This document shows, one piece after another, positions 28,397-37,700 of a stretch of 64,000 bases of DNA. The notes below the pieces were generated by a model. It did no database searches. It saw only the letters and a list, made by a program, of their open reading frames with translations, and had not been told where the DNA came from. The translations under genes were made by a program, and so were the position numbers. This DNA is from CAWJLE01 sp963843645. Lineage in GTDB: Bacteria; Chloroflexota; Anaerolineae; DAOTYC01. The number at the start of each line of letters is the position of its first letter. Within the stretch, counting starts at the first letter, position 1. The DNA lies in NCBI GenBank assembly GCA_963843645.1, contig CAWJLE010000008.1, positions 1-64,000 on the forward strand, in the 5' to 3' direction.

Positions 28397-29314
28397 CTAG
28401 CCGGCCCGCAACTGGGCCAGCGCCTCAGCGCCACCCGTGATGTCGATAATCTCTTCGGTAATCGCCTCTTGCCTGGCCCGGTTGTACGTCAGGGTCAGGT
28501 CGTCGATCATTTCCAACGCGTTGTCGGTCGCGCTGCGCATGGCCACCATTCGAGCGCTGTGCTCGCTGGCGAGGGACTCCAGCACCGCCTGGTAGATCTG
28601 CAGCTCCGTGAATCGCGGGATGATCGTGCTGAGCAACGTCTGAGCGTCCGGCTCGTAGATGTATTCCACGGCCACCGGCTGCGGGTGCTCCAGCACGGGC
28701 AGGATGCCGCTGGTCACACCGGTCGTCGACTCCGCCGCCTCGCAGATGGGCAGCAGCTTGCGGACGACCGGGTCGTGGGACATGGTGTTGTGAAACAGGG
28801 TGTAGGCAAGGTATACTTCGTCGAACACTCCGCGCTGGAGGTCTTCCACCGCCACCTGGGCGATCGGCAGGACGTTCAACAGGCTCGGCCGCGCCGGCAG
28901 GTCGGCGAATTCCGCCACCAGGTCGACGCCGAGGCGGAGCATGTACTCGCGGCCCTTCCTCCCGACCGTGATCACTTTGACCGGCCGCTTCTGCTGCTGG
29001 ATGAAGCGAATGGCCAGCCGGATGATGTTGTGGTTGTAACCGCCGGACAGACCGCGGTCCCCCGTGATCAACACCAGGCAGGTCGACTGCACGGGCCGCC
29101 CGCCGCACAGCGGCTGCGCCCGCACGTCGTCCGTGGGCTGGCCGGCCAGATGCACCAGCAGTTCCCACGCCTTCTGAGAGTACTCACGCGTGGCCAGCAC
29201 CTGTTCCTGGGCGCGCCGCATCTTCGACGCCGCCACCATTTGCATGGCCCGCGTGACCTGTGAGATGTTCTTCACACTGCGGATCCGTCGCCTGATCTCA
29301 CGTAAAGTCGCCAA
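28397..29314 (-). CDS. atpG: ATP synthase F1 subunit gamma
   Basis: 305-residue rotor shaft: long N-terminal coiled-coil helix (REIRRRIRSVKNISQVTRAMQMVAASK), middle Rossmann-like part with LITGDRGLSGGYNHNI, and C-terminal helix RSATDNALEMIDDLTLTYNR ending in TGGAEAL. Intact. Between atpA and atpD as usual. Confidence 0.95.
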   Translation of the reverse strand: MATLREIRRRIRSVKNISQVTRAMQMVAASKMRRAQEQVLATREYSQKAWELLVHLAGQPTDDVRAQPLCGGRPVQSTCLVLITGDRGLSGGYNHNIIRLAIRFIQQQKRPVKVITVGRKGREYMLRLGVDLVAEFADLPARPSLLNVLPIAQVAVEDLQRGVFDEVYLAYTLFHNTMSHDPVVRKLLPICEAAESTTGVTSGILPVLEHPQPVAVEYIYEPDAQTLLSTIIPRFTELQIYQAVLESLASEHSARMVAMRSATDNALEMIDDLTLTYNRARQEAITEEIIDITGGAEALAQLRAG

Positions 29315-29344
29315 GGGTCAACTCCCCAGCCCAGAGATGCCCCG

Positions 29345-30853
29345 CTAGAACACGAACGAGGCCTTGAAATCGTTGATCGCCGCCGCCAGCGCTTCCTGCG
29401 TTTCGTCGCTCAGGGCTTTCTGCCGCGCGATGGTCTGGCCGACGTCCGGGCGAGTGGTATCCATATACTGGTAGAACGCGGTCTCCCACGCCCCGATTTG
29501 GTCGAGCGGGACGTCGTCGAGAAAATTGTGTGTCCCCGCGTACAGGATCATGACCTGCTTTTCCATCGACAAGGGGGTGTACTGCGGCTGTTTCAGCACT
29601 TCCGTCAGCCGCTGCCCGCGGTCGAGCTGATCCCGCGTGGCCTTGTCCAGGTCCGATCCGAACTGGGCGAAGGCGGCCACTTCGCGGAACTGCGACAGGT
29701 CGATGCGCAATTGGCCCGCCACCTGCTTCATGGCTTTGGTCTGGGCCGCACCGCCGACGCGGGAGACGGACAGGCCGACGTTCACGGCCGGACGGATGCC
29801 GGCGTAGAACAATTCGGATTCCAGGTAGATCTGGCCATCCGTGATCGAGATCACGTTGGTCGGAATGTAGGACGACAGGTCGCCGGCCTGGATCTCGATG
29901 ATGGGCAGCGCGGTCAGGGACCCGCCCCCGTACTCGGGATCCATGCGGGCGGCCCGCTCGAGCAGCCGCGAGTGCAGGTAGAACACGTCGCCGGGGTACG
30001 CCTCACGTCCGGGCGGACGGCGCAGCAGCAGCGACACCTGGCGGTAGGCCCAGGCGTGCTTGGACAGGTCGTCGTACACGATCAGGGCATCGCGGCCCTG
30101 CTCCATGAACTCCTCTCCCATCGCGCAGCCGGCGTACGGGGCAATGTACTGCATGGCGGCCGCCTCGGAGGCCGACGCCGACACGACGATCGTGTAGTCC
30201 ATCGCGCCGTAGCGTTCCAGCGTCGCGACCACGCGCGCCACGCTGGACATCTTCTGGCCGATGGCCACGTAGATGCACAGCAGGTCCTTGCCCTTCTGGT
30301 TGATGATGGTATCCACGGCCAGTGCGGTCTTGCCGGTCTGCCGGTCGCCGATGATCAGCTCGCGCTGCCCGCGCCCGATGGGGATCATCCCATCGATGGC
30401 CTTGATGCCGGTCTGCACCGGCGTGTCCACGCCCTTGCGCGTGACCACGTTGGGCGCCACCCGCTCGACGGGGCGCGTCCGGTCGGTCTGGATCGGGCCT
30501 TTGCCGTCGATGGGCTCACCGAGGGCGTTCACCACCCGGCCCAGCAGCGCATTCCCCACCGGCACCGAGATGATTCGTCCCGTGCTGCGGACGGCGTCGC
30601 CTTCTTGAATGTGCTGGTAGTCGCCCAAAATGATCGCGCCCACGACTCTCGACTCGAGGTTCTGCGCGATTCCATACACCCGGCCGGGGAACTCGAGCAG
30701 CTCGCCCATCATCGCCCCGCTCAAACCGGAGATACGGGCGATGCCGTCCCCCACTTCCATCACCGTTCCCACATCGACCGCGCTCATGGGCGCCTGGAAG
30801 TCCAGAATCTGCTTTTTCAGATTTGATGCAATATCTTCGGCTCGTGAACCCAT
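29345..30853 (-). CDS. atpA: ATP synthase F1 subunit alpha
   Basis: 502 residues: Walker A GDRQTGKTALAVDTI, the DDLSKHAWAYRQVSLLLRRPPGREAYPGD block (here given only in part: LLLRRPPGREAYPGDVF), and PAVNVGLSVSRVGGAAQ. N-terminal arm MGSRAEDIASNLKKQI binds delta. Intact. A 117-bp gap without recognisable content separates it from atpH. Confidence 0.96.
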   Translation of the reverse strand: MGSRAEDIASNLKKQILDFQAPMSAVDVGTVMEVGDGIARISGLSGAMMGELLEFPGRVYGIAQNLESRVVGAIILGDYQHIQEGDAVRSTGRIISVPVGNALLGRVVNALGEPIDGKGPIQTDRTRPVERVAPNVVTRKGVDTPVQTGIKAIDGMIPIGRGQRELIIGDRQTGKTALAVDTIINQKGKDLLCIYVAIGQKMSSVARVVATLERYGAMDYTIVVSASASEAAAMQYIAPYAGCAMGEEFMEQGRDALIVYDDLSKHAWAYRQVSLLLRRPPGREAYPGDVFYLHSRLLERAARMDPEYGGGSLTALPIIEIQAGDLSSYIPTNVISITDGQIYLESELFYAGIRPAVNVGLSVSRVGGAAQTKAMKQVAGQLRIDLSQFREVAAFAQFGSDLDKATRDQLDRGQRLTEVLKQPQYTPLSMEKQVMILYAGTHNFLDDVPLDQIGAWETAFYQYMDTTRPDVGQTIARQKALSDETQEALAAAINDFKASFVF

Positions 30854-30970
30854 GGTGAAAGACGCCTCCTAACACCGCCATTCGTTGCTCTTGTCTGCGG
30901 ACCGCAACCGGATCTCGCGCCGACCCAGCACTCCTGACGAGCAGACGAACCGGCGCCGACGTTCGGATGA

Positions 30971-31498
30971 CTACTGAGCCAGACCCAGGTTGTCGCGCAG
31001 CGCGCTCAGCTTGCCGGCGACGCTGCTGTCCAGTATGCGCCCCCCGACGCGTACGATCAGACCGCCGATGAGAGCCGGGTTGACCGCGAATTCGAATTCC
31101 AAATCCGTGCCGAACTCAGCGTAGAGCTTGTCCCGGACGGCGGTCTTCTCCTCGTCGGTCAGCGACACTGCCGAGGTGACGTGCGCCAGCAGCGTCTTCG
31201 TTCCGGCCGTGACCAGCGCCTCGAAGTCCGCGGTGATGTCTTCCAACATCGTCAGGGCATCTTCACGCGCCAGGACCAGCAACGCATTCTCCATTTCCAC
31301 CGGGGAACCCTCCGGCAGCAGCCGCCGGACCTCGTCCCGCATCATGTCGGGAGTCACCTCGGGATCGGAGAAATCGCAGACCATGCGCGATTGTTCCGCC
31401 AATCTGTCGCGGGCCGTCTTCAAGGCGTTCAGCCAGGTCTCGAAGGCCGCCATGTAGATCGCCTTAGCGTATTCGTGAGATGCTTCTGCACCTTTCAC
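30971..31498 (-). CDS. atpH: ATP synthase subunit delta
   Basis: 175 residues, helical N-terminal domain and the conserved C-terminal hairpin (VNPALIGGLIVRVGGRILDSS then GKLSALRDNL). It links F1 to the b stalk. ATGA overlap with atpF (4 bp) shows coupling. Confidence 0.9.
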   Translation of the reverse strand: MKGAEASHEYAKAIYMAAFETWLNALKTARDRLAEQSRMVCDFSDPEVTPDMMRDEVRRLLPEGSPVEMENALLVLAREDALTMLEDITADFEALVTAGTKTLLAHVTSAVSLTDEEKTAVRDKLYAEFGTDLEFEFAVNPALIGGLIVRVGGRILDSSVAGKLSALRDNLGLAQ

Positions 31499-31989
31499 TT
31501 CAGACCACCTGTCTTAGTCAGGAACTCGCTGATCAACCGCCGCTGCATGTTGTTGTCCAGGGATTCGCCCAGCACCTTCTCGCTGACGGAGATCGCCAGA
31601 TCGGCCACCTCTTTCTCGAGCTGCGCCATGGACCGGGCCCGGTCGGCTTCGATCTCCTGCCGGGCCTTCTCGACCATCTCGCGCGCCTCCTGGCGCGCGG
31701 TTTGAAGGATCTCGTCCCGCATCTTGGCGCTCATCTCGTTCGCCTGGGCGAGAACGCCCTGCGCTTCCTTCCTGGCATCGCCCAGGCGCCGCTCGAACTC
31801 CGCCTGGGCGGCAGCGGCCTTCTCGGAAGCGGTCTGCGCGTCCATCATACTCTGCTCGACACGACGGCGCCGCTCATCGAGCATCTTCAGAACCGGCTGG
31901 TACAGGAACCGCCGGAGCAGAAAGACCAGCAGACCGAACGCAACGATCTGCCAAATCAATTGTGAAACGTTTATCCCGAGTTTTTCCAT
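31495..31989 (-). CDS. atpF: ATP synthase Fo subunit b
   Basis: 164 residues: one N-terminal membrane helix (LIWQIVAFGLLVFLLRRFLY) followed by a long charged helix for the peripheral stalk (VEQSMMDAQTASEKAAAAQ and onward). Intact. Confidence 0.94.
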   Translation of the reverse strand: MEKLGINVSQLIWQIVAFGLLVFLLRRFLYQPVLKMLDERRRRVEQSMMDAQTASEKAAAAQAEFERRLGDARKEAQGVLAQANEMSAKMRDEILQTARQEAREMVEKARQEIEADRARSMAQLEKEVADLAISVSEKVLGESLDNNMQRRLISEFLTKTGGLK

Positions 31990-31995
31990 AAGTCC

Positions 31996-32226
31996 TTACA
32001 CCACCAAAGCCAGGATGAGTGCGATCACCAGGGCGTAGATGGCCACGGCTTCGGCCAGGCCGGCGCCGAGAATCATCATGGACCGCACTGCGCTTTCCGT
32101 CTCCGGGTTGCGGCCGATGGCTTCCAGACCCTTGCTGACGGCAATTCCGATGCCCAAACCGGGGCCAATTGCTCCAAATCCCATGGCAATGCCCGCTGCA
32201 AGCTTGATCAGTCCTTCGTCCGTCAT
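31996..32226 (-). CDS. atpE: ATP synthase Fo subunit c
   Basis: 76-residue hairpin of two membrane helices. GAIGPGLGIGIAVSKGLEAI and the polar loop R-N-P-E; ion-binding Glu in LAEAVAIYALV. The helix-1 site lacks the Gln and helix 2 lacks the Ser/Thr pair of sodium-type rings, so a proton ring is expected. Confidence 0.95.
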   Translation of the reverse strand: MTDEGLIKLAAGIAMGFGAIGPGLGIGIAVSKGLEAIGRNPETESAVRSMMILGAGLAEAVAIYALVIALILALVV

Positions 32227-32313
32227 TTAAGTCTCCCCTTTCACACTGTTTCGATGTGATTACTGCGTCAGGCTTCAATGCTTTCTACAGGAAGGCCCAA
32301 CACTGGAACGGTG

Positions 32314-33057
32314 CTACGCAGCGTGCCCGTTCGTCTCCACGACGCCATGGCCCGCTGCCAACGTGATGTACACGGTCGTCAGAACGGTGAAGATCAATGC
32401 CTGAATGAATCCGAAGAACGCTTCCAGCCCCAGGAACACGACCGGCACGACGTAGGGCACCAGCGAGTACATCACTACCATCAGCACCTCGCCGCCGAAC
32501 ACGTTGCCGAAGAGTCGGGCGGTGAGGGAAATGATGTGCGACAGTTCGCCGATCAGATGAATGGGTGTGAGATAGAGGGGCGTCGTCAGTTCTTTGATGT
32601 AGCCCCGGAACCCGTTGATCGTAAACCCGATGACCTGGACCACCGTCACAGAAACCAGCGCCATCGCGGCGGTGGTGTTCATGTCGCTGTTGGCCGCCCG
32701 CAGCAAGGGCACCTGCCGTCCCCCATGTTCGAGCACGTAGATAGAGCCGAACCCGGGCAGCAACCCGATCCAGTTGGCGGACAGAATGAAGATGAAGAGC
32801 GTTGCGATCAAGGGGAAGACCTTGCGGCCGACTTTCTTGCCCGCGGTGTTCTCCGACAGGTCACGCAGAAACTCCACAACCCACTCGAGCAAGTTCTGCA
32901 GCCGCGAATCCGGTATCAGGGACATCCGGCGCGTCCCCAGATAGGACACTAACACCAGCAACGCCATGACCAGCACGGTGGTGAACATCGAGTTGGTTAT
33001 GCCCAGGCCAGCCACGTGGAATATGGGCTCTGGCGCCATACTGATTTCAATACCCAT
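32314..33057 (-). CDS. atpB: ATP synthase Fo subunit a
   Basis: 247 residues, five to six membrane helices; the essential Arg lies in SLTARLFGNVFGGE and helix 5 in GFIQALIFTVLTTVYITLA. It forms the proton half-channels against the c ring. Intact. Confidence 0.95.
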   Translation of the reverse strand: MGIEISMAPEPIFHVAGLGITNSMFTTVLVMALLVLVSYLGTRRMSLIPDSRLQNLLEWVVEFLRDLSENTAGKKVGRKVFPLIATLFIFILSANWIGLLPGFGSIYVLEHGGRQVPLLRAANSDMNTTAAMALVSVTVVQVIGFTINGFRGYIKELTTPLYLTPIHLIGELSHIISLTARLFGNVFGGEVLMVVMYSLVPYVVPVVFLGLEAFFGFIQALIFTVLTTVYITLAAGHGVVETNGHAA

Positions 33058-33071
33058 ACTTGCTCCTCTCG

Positions 33072-33404
33072 TTACGATGTGCTGCGCTGGCCGAGGTAGG
33101 CAGCCGGCCAGAAGATCATCAGTGCAAGGCGATAAAGCTGGTAGGCCAGGATGCCGGCGACGAACCCCACCAGGCTGACGCCCAACCGTGACAGAGCCAG
33201 ATAGGCCAGCAGCCAGAGAACCACCTGCTTAGTCACGTAGAAACCCAGGGCCAGCCAGCGCGACGACGGCCACAAAAACGACACCTTCTTCAGGAGCAAG
33301 CCCCGCAGCGCCAGACGGGTCGTCCATTCGCTGACGCATCCCATCAACGCGCCCGAGACCAGGCCGGCCCACAGGGGAAGCCCCAGCGAAAGACCAACTC
33401 CCAT
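33072..33404 (-). CDS. atpI: ATP synthase subunit I-like protein
   Basis: 110-residue membrane protein with about four helices directly before atpB, as expected for AtpI/subunit I, an assembly factor for the c ring. Sequence itself is weakly conserved; position is the main evidence. Confidence 0.7.
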   Translation of the reverse strand: MGVGLSLGLPLWAGLVSGALMGCVSEWTTRLALRGLLLKKVSFLWPSSRWLALGFYVTKQVVLWLLAYLALSRLGVSLVGFVAGILAYQLYRLALMIFWPAAYLGQRSTS

Positions 33405-33406
33405 CG

Positions 33407-33673
33407 CTATGCCTCGCCGTCGGGCTTGCCGGGCGTGTCGCTCCCGTTGTCTTTCTTCCGATCCGAGAGCGTTGCCGCGAGATTGTACGTAATCGCGGCC
33501 GCCCCAATGAGGCCGACGAAAATTCCGATCAGAACGAACCAGTGCTTCGTCGTGTGCATACGCTGGTCAGCCCAGCTGCCCGCCGCGATGCTCACGACCA
33601 GGCAGAATGCGATCGAGCAGCCAAAGCCCGACACCGCTTGCAGTGTCCGCATCGTTTTGGCGTCCAGTCTCAT
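33407..33673 (-). CDS. atpZ: AtpZ/AtpI-family membrane protein (F0F1 gene 1 protein)
   Basis: 88 residues, two membrane helices: MRLDAKTMRTLQAVSGFGCS and HWFVLIGIFVGLIGAAAITY, the small AtpZ-type protein coded first in many atp operons and linked to Mg/Ca transport or c-ring assembly. I start it at the ATG 33673, which has GGAG 7-10 bp before; a longer frame to 33763 would include the promoter. Confidence 0.8.
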   Translation of the reverse strand: MRLDAKTMRTLQAVSGFGCSIAFCLVVSIAAGSWADQRMHTTKHWFVLIGIFVGLIGAAAITYNLAATLSDRKKDNGSDTPGKPDGEA

Positions 33674-33696
33674 CGCCTGCTCCACGTTTTTACAGA

Positions 33697-33716
33697 AGCC
33701 CCGCATATGCGGGGCT
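33697..33716. promoter_or_regulatory. 20-bp perfect palindrome in the atp leader
   Basis: AGCCCCGCATATGCGGGGCT lies between the atp promoter and the atpZ start. It can fold to a 5' leader hairpin or bind a dimeric regulator; no T run follows, so it is not a terminator. Confidence 0.6.
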
Positions 33717-33735
33717 ATCAAAAGCACGATGGCGA

Positions 33736-33764
33736 TTATACCACACACCCCGGCAATCGGCAAA
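33736..33764 (-). promoter_or_regulatory. Promoter of the atp operon
   Basis: Minus strand TTGCCG (33764-33759), 17-bp spacer, TATAAT (33741-33736). Confidence 0.8.
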
Positions 33765-33811
33765 TTTTGCTCCGAAGATGGTGCAGAAATGCACGAAGTC
33801 CGCCGAATATC

Positions 33812-34704
33812 AGACTTCCGAAGTTTTAGAAACTTCGGAAGTCTGGAGGGGTGCCGGCGTCAGGTTGAGGCCGGCACCCGCGGGCATCGACGTGCGCCGG
33901 GCGACCAGGGTCGCGTCTGGATCACGAAGCCCGCCTTCGCGGGCTATCCCCGCCATGCAGAGACTTCCGAAGTTTGGAAAACTTCGGAAGTCTGGAGGTG
34001 TGCCGGCGTCAGGTTGAGGCCGGGCGGGTCACCCGCGGACGTCGACGTGCGCCGGGCGACCAGGGTCGCGTCTGGATCACGAAGCCCGCCACGCACAGAC
34101 TTCCGAAGTTTTGGAAACTTCGGAAGTCTCGAGGTGTGCCGGCGTCAGGTCGAGGCCGGGTCACCCGCGGGCGTCGTCGTGCGCCGGGCGGTTCGAGCAA
34201 TTCAACAAAAACAAGACGGAAGTACCCACATGCTGGCTCGAGTACACCCGGACGTGGTGCACTCCGAAGGCGCCCGCCCGACGATCAATCGTCGCGCTAC
34301 ATGGCAGCGTCCGATGAATCGGACTTCCGACTGCTCCGAAGTCCGATTTATCGGACGCTGCCATGTAGCCCGGCGAATTTATCGCCGGGCGGACCGACAA
34401 GCCGGACAGCATCTCTCAGTCGCTCGTACCGCTCATTGCAGCTTGCCGGGGGACGCCCACCGGCATGCTTCCGCGTTGATTCTGCACAAGCCCGTCTGGA
34501 TCACCAGGCCCGCCATGCGCAGACTTCCGAAGTTTTCCAAACTTCGGAAGTCTGGAGGTGTGCCGGCGTCAGGTTGAGGCCGGGTCACCCGCGGACGTCG
34601 ACGTATGCCGGGCGACCAGGGTCGCGTCTGGATTACGAAGCCCGCCTTCGCGGGCTATTCCTGCCACGCACAGACTTCCGAAGTTTTGAAAACTTCGGAA
34701 GTCT
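33812..34704. repeat. Cluster of five 33-bp palindromes in a tandem repeat of about 136-151 bp
   Basis: This fills the 1-kb gap between atpZ and the macroglobulin gene. Perfect palindromes (agacttccgaagttt, 3-nt loop, complement) lie at 33812-33844, 33961-33993, 34097-34129, 34521-34553 and 34672-34704. The spacing sequence is itself repeated (contains GTGCCGGCGTCAGGTTGAGG and CCAGGGTCGCGTCTGGAT). Between copies 3 and 4 a different stem-loop is inserted: arms 34297-34327 and 34338-34368 (31 bp, one mismatch), followed by a CCCGGCGAAT...CGCCGGG hairpin at 34368-34390. No gene is supported. Confidence 0.92.
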
Positions 34705-34722
34705 CTCGCGTCAGCGGACCCC

Positions 34723-37700
34723 CTAGTTGCCGGACGGCGCAACGGTGAACGTCGCACCGTCGCCGCGCCCGAACACCTCGGGGAAGTACATCTCGTACGC
34801 CGTCGACGGCATGACCCGGAACTCACCGGGCAGGCTGGCCCGCATCAGGTACGTGTATTCGTACGTCCCCTTCGGCAGGTACGTCGCGAACATCGCCACC
34901 CGGTTGTCGTGCACTTCGGTCTGGCTGAACCACCACCAGCCCCAGCCCTCTTCGTCCGGCGCGCCCTGCGGCTTGAGCTCCGGCCGCTGCCCGACGATCG
35001 AGGTGGTCTTGAGACTCTGGTCGAGCGCCTCGCAGCCGGCCGGCAGCGGATCCTCGACCACGACGTAGTACAGGTCGTTCGGCGCCACGATGGTCAGCTT
35101 GGCCTGGATGACGTCGCCCACTTTCGCCCTATCGATCATCGTCTTGGGGGCGTCGACCAGCGAGTACTGGCGCGCCAGGATGACGCCCTTGTCCAGCGCC
35201 TTGATTTCCGGCACCGGCAGGAAGTAGCGCAGGAACATGGAGTAGTACAGCTGTCCCTGTCCGGTCTGTGCGCCCTGTGGCGGAAGCCGCACCAGGCTGA
35301 CCTCGTTCAGGACGTCCTTCTTCAGGTCGGCCATGGCGATTTGCAGCACTTCCGGCTGATCCACGGTCTGCGGCGTCACGGTGCCTTCGGTCTGCTTGAC
35401 GCCGTTCAGAAGAACCTCGTAGCTGTAGTCGGCGTTCAGCTCGCCCGTGCTGACCATGAAATCGGTCAGGGCCATGATCGACCAGGCGGTCTCTTGCGTC
35501 GAGCTCCAGCGTCCATCCTGCCGCGAGGCCATCAGCCACCGCACGACGTTCGGGATCAGCTGGCTGTTGGGCCGCGCCGCGACCAGCGCCTTCAACACGA
35601 TGGCCGTGGTCCGCAGGTCCGTGTTCATCGTCCGGTAGTCGACCTGGTTCTCTTCCCAGTGCGTTCCGGTCGCGCTCACCACCGCCGTCTTGTTCAGGTC
35701 GGACAGCAGCGTGTCCACCCGCGTCGTGGACGCCGGATCGAGCGCCAGGAAGGCCAGCGCCAGGAACGCCTTGCCGTAGTTGCCCAGCGTGGCCCGCTTG
35801 TTGAACAGCGCCACCGTCCGGCCGGTGTCGCCCTGGCCTTCGTCGGCCAGCACGTACAGGATGAACGCCTGCGCGTTGGCCGAGTAGGCCTCCCGGCTCG
35901 CGGTCGGCGTGCTGAGCGTCGGGAGGACGTCCTCCAGGTACTTCACCGCGTCGTCGAGGACTTTCTGCTCCACTGCGAAGCCGGCCTTGTCGGCCTGGCT
36001 CAGGCCGTAGACGACGTAAGCCGTGAGGAACGGATTGCTGTCGTCCGTCGACCACCAGCCCCAGCCGCCGTCCATGTGCTGCAAGCCGTAGATGCGCTGC
36101 AGCCCGGTGTTGACGTAGGTCGGCAGCTTCTGCTCCAGCTCGGCGTTCGTGACCTTCAGGTCCTTGAGTGCGCGATAGGTCATGACGTTGGGCAGGAAGC
36201 GGCTGATCGTCTGCTCGATGCAGTAGTACGGGTACGTTTCCAGGTAGGTCAGGCCTTCGCGCGTGCCCGCCGCCAGCGAGGGGTCGAGCTCCAGCTTCAG
36301 CTCACCCTGCGATTGGTTGAGCCGTGGCGGCAGCTGCACCTGCTCCGTGCGCGTCTGCCCGGCCGCGACCTGCCCGGCCGTCGCCACGGTTTCCGGCGAC
36401 GTGTAGCGCAGCACCGGCAGGGTATACTCCTCCGCGTCTGAGAGGTTCGCGCCGCGCGCCGTAAAGCGGATGCGGACGCTGGTCACGTCGTCGACGGTGA
36501 CGTCCCAGTCGACGCGGGTCTGGCCGTGCGCGGGCACGTCGACAGTCTGCGTGACCTGCCCGGCCGCCGTGATGCCGTCGGCGTTGATCTCGACCTGCGC
36601 GCTGAAGGCCTTGTCCGTCTCGTTGTGGACGATGGCTCCCAGGCTCGCCCGGTCGCCTTCCACGAAGAAGCGCGGCAGGACCGAACGGACGTGCAGCGGC
36701 TTCGTGCTGGTCACGTCGACGGCGCTCTGGCCCACTTCGGTGTCCGCCGTGACGGCCCGGGCGCTCATGTTCCAGGTCGTCAGCGTGTCCGGCAGAACGA
36801 CCTTGACCTGCGCGTGGCCGGTGGCGTCGGTACGCACCACGGGGTCCCAGAAAGCGGTGTCCGGGAACTGCCGGCGCACCGTGCCGGCCTCGCCGGGCCC
36901 GCCGCCACCGCCGCCCTTCGCCGAAGGTGCGACCTCCTGGTTGCGGCGGTCCACCGACAGCACCAGCGACGAGGCGGTCTGCACGCCCACGCCCCGCTGG
37001 CGCCAGAACTGGTCCATCAGCGTGCCGCTGGTGTCCGAGGCCAACGCCAGCACGGACTTGTCGACCAGGTTCAGCGACAGCTCGGCCACCTTACCCTTGC
37101 CGGCGTAGTCCGTCGCCGTCACGTCGTAGGTCACGGTATCGCCCGGCTGGTACTGGAGCTTGTCGGGCTTCAGGGTAACCTTCAGCTCCTTCTCAGCAGT
37201 GGAGACGCTCAGATCCACGTAGCCGACCTTGAAGGAGGCCAGCGGGTTGGTCTCGTCCTGCCCCTTGACCAGCACGACCGAGACGTAGATGTCCGGCGTG
37301 TACTCGGGCAGGATGGGGACCATGATCTTCTGGCTGTTGTCCGTCAACGTCAGCAAGGTGTGAGAGATAACGCGGCCACGCTCCAGCGTGGTGAGCGCCA
37401 CGACCTCGCCCTGGAACGGCGAGGGGATGAGGACCTCCGCCACGTCCCCCACCTGGTACGACTTCTTGTCGGCCACCAGCTCGATGCGGTCGTTGTTCTC
37501 CTGCCGCCAGTTCACGAACTCCCTGCCGGAGACCCACATGAACGTGGAGCTGCGTACCGGGTTGTCGAAGTCGTCCTTCCCACTGGCGACGACCTTGTAG
37601 ATGCCGCCCTTGGTGGGTGTGAACGCGGCGACGGCCTTGCCGTCCTGGCCGGTCTTGACGGTGGTGGTGAAGACCGGCGTGTCGACGTACTTGCTCTCCC

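Noticed and set aside
31996..32226. Sodium-coupled c ring
   Set aside because: The Gln of helix 1 and the Ser/Thr after the Glu needed for sodium are absent.
33812..34704. CRISPR array
   Set aside because: The palindromes are regularly placed, but the segments between them are copies of each other.
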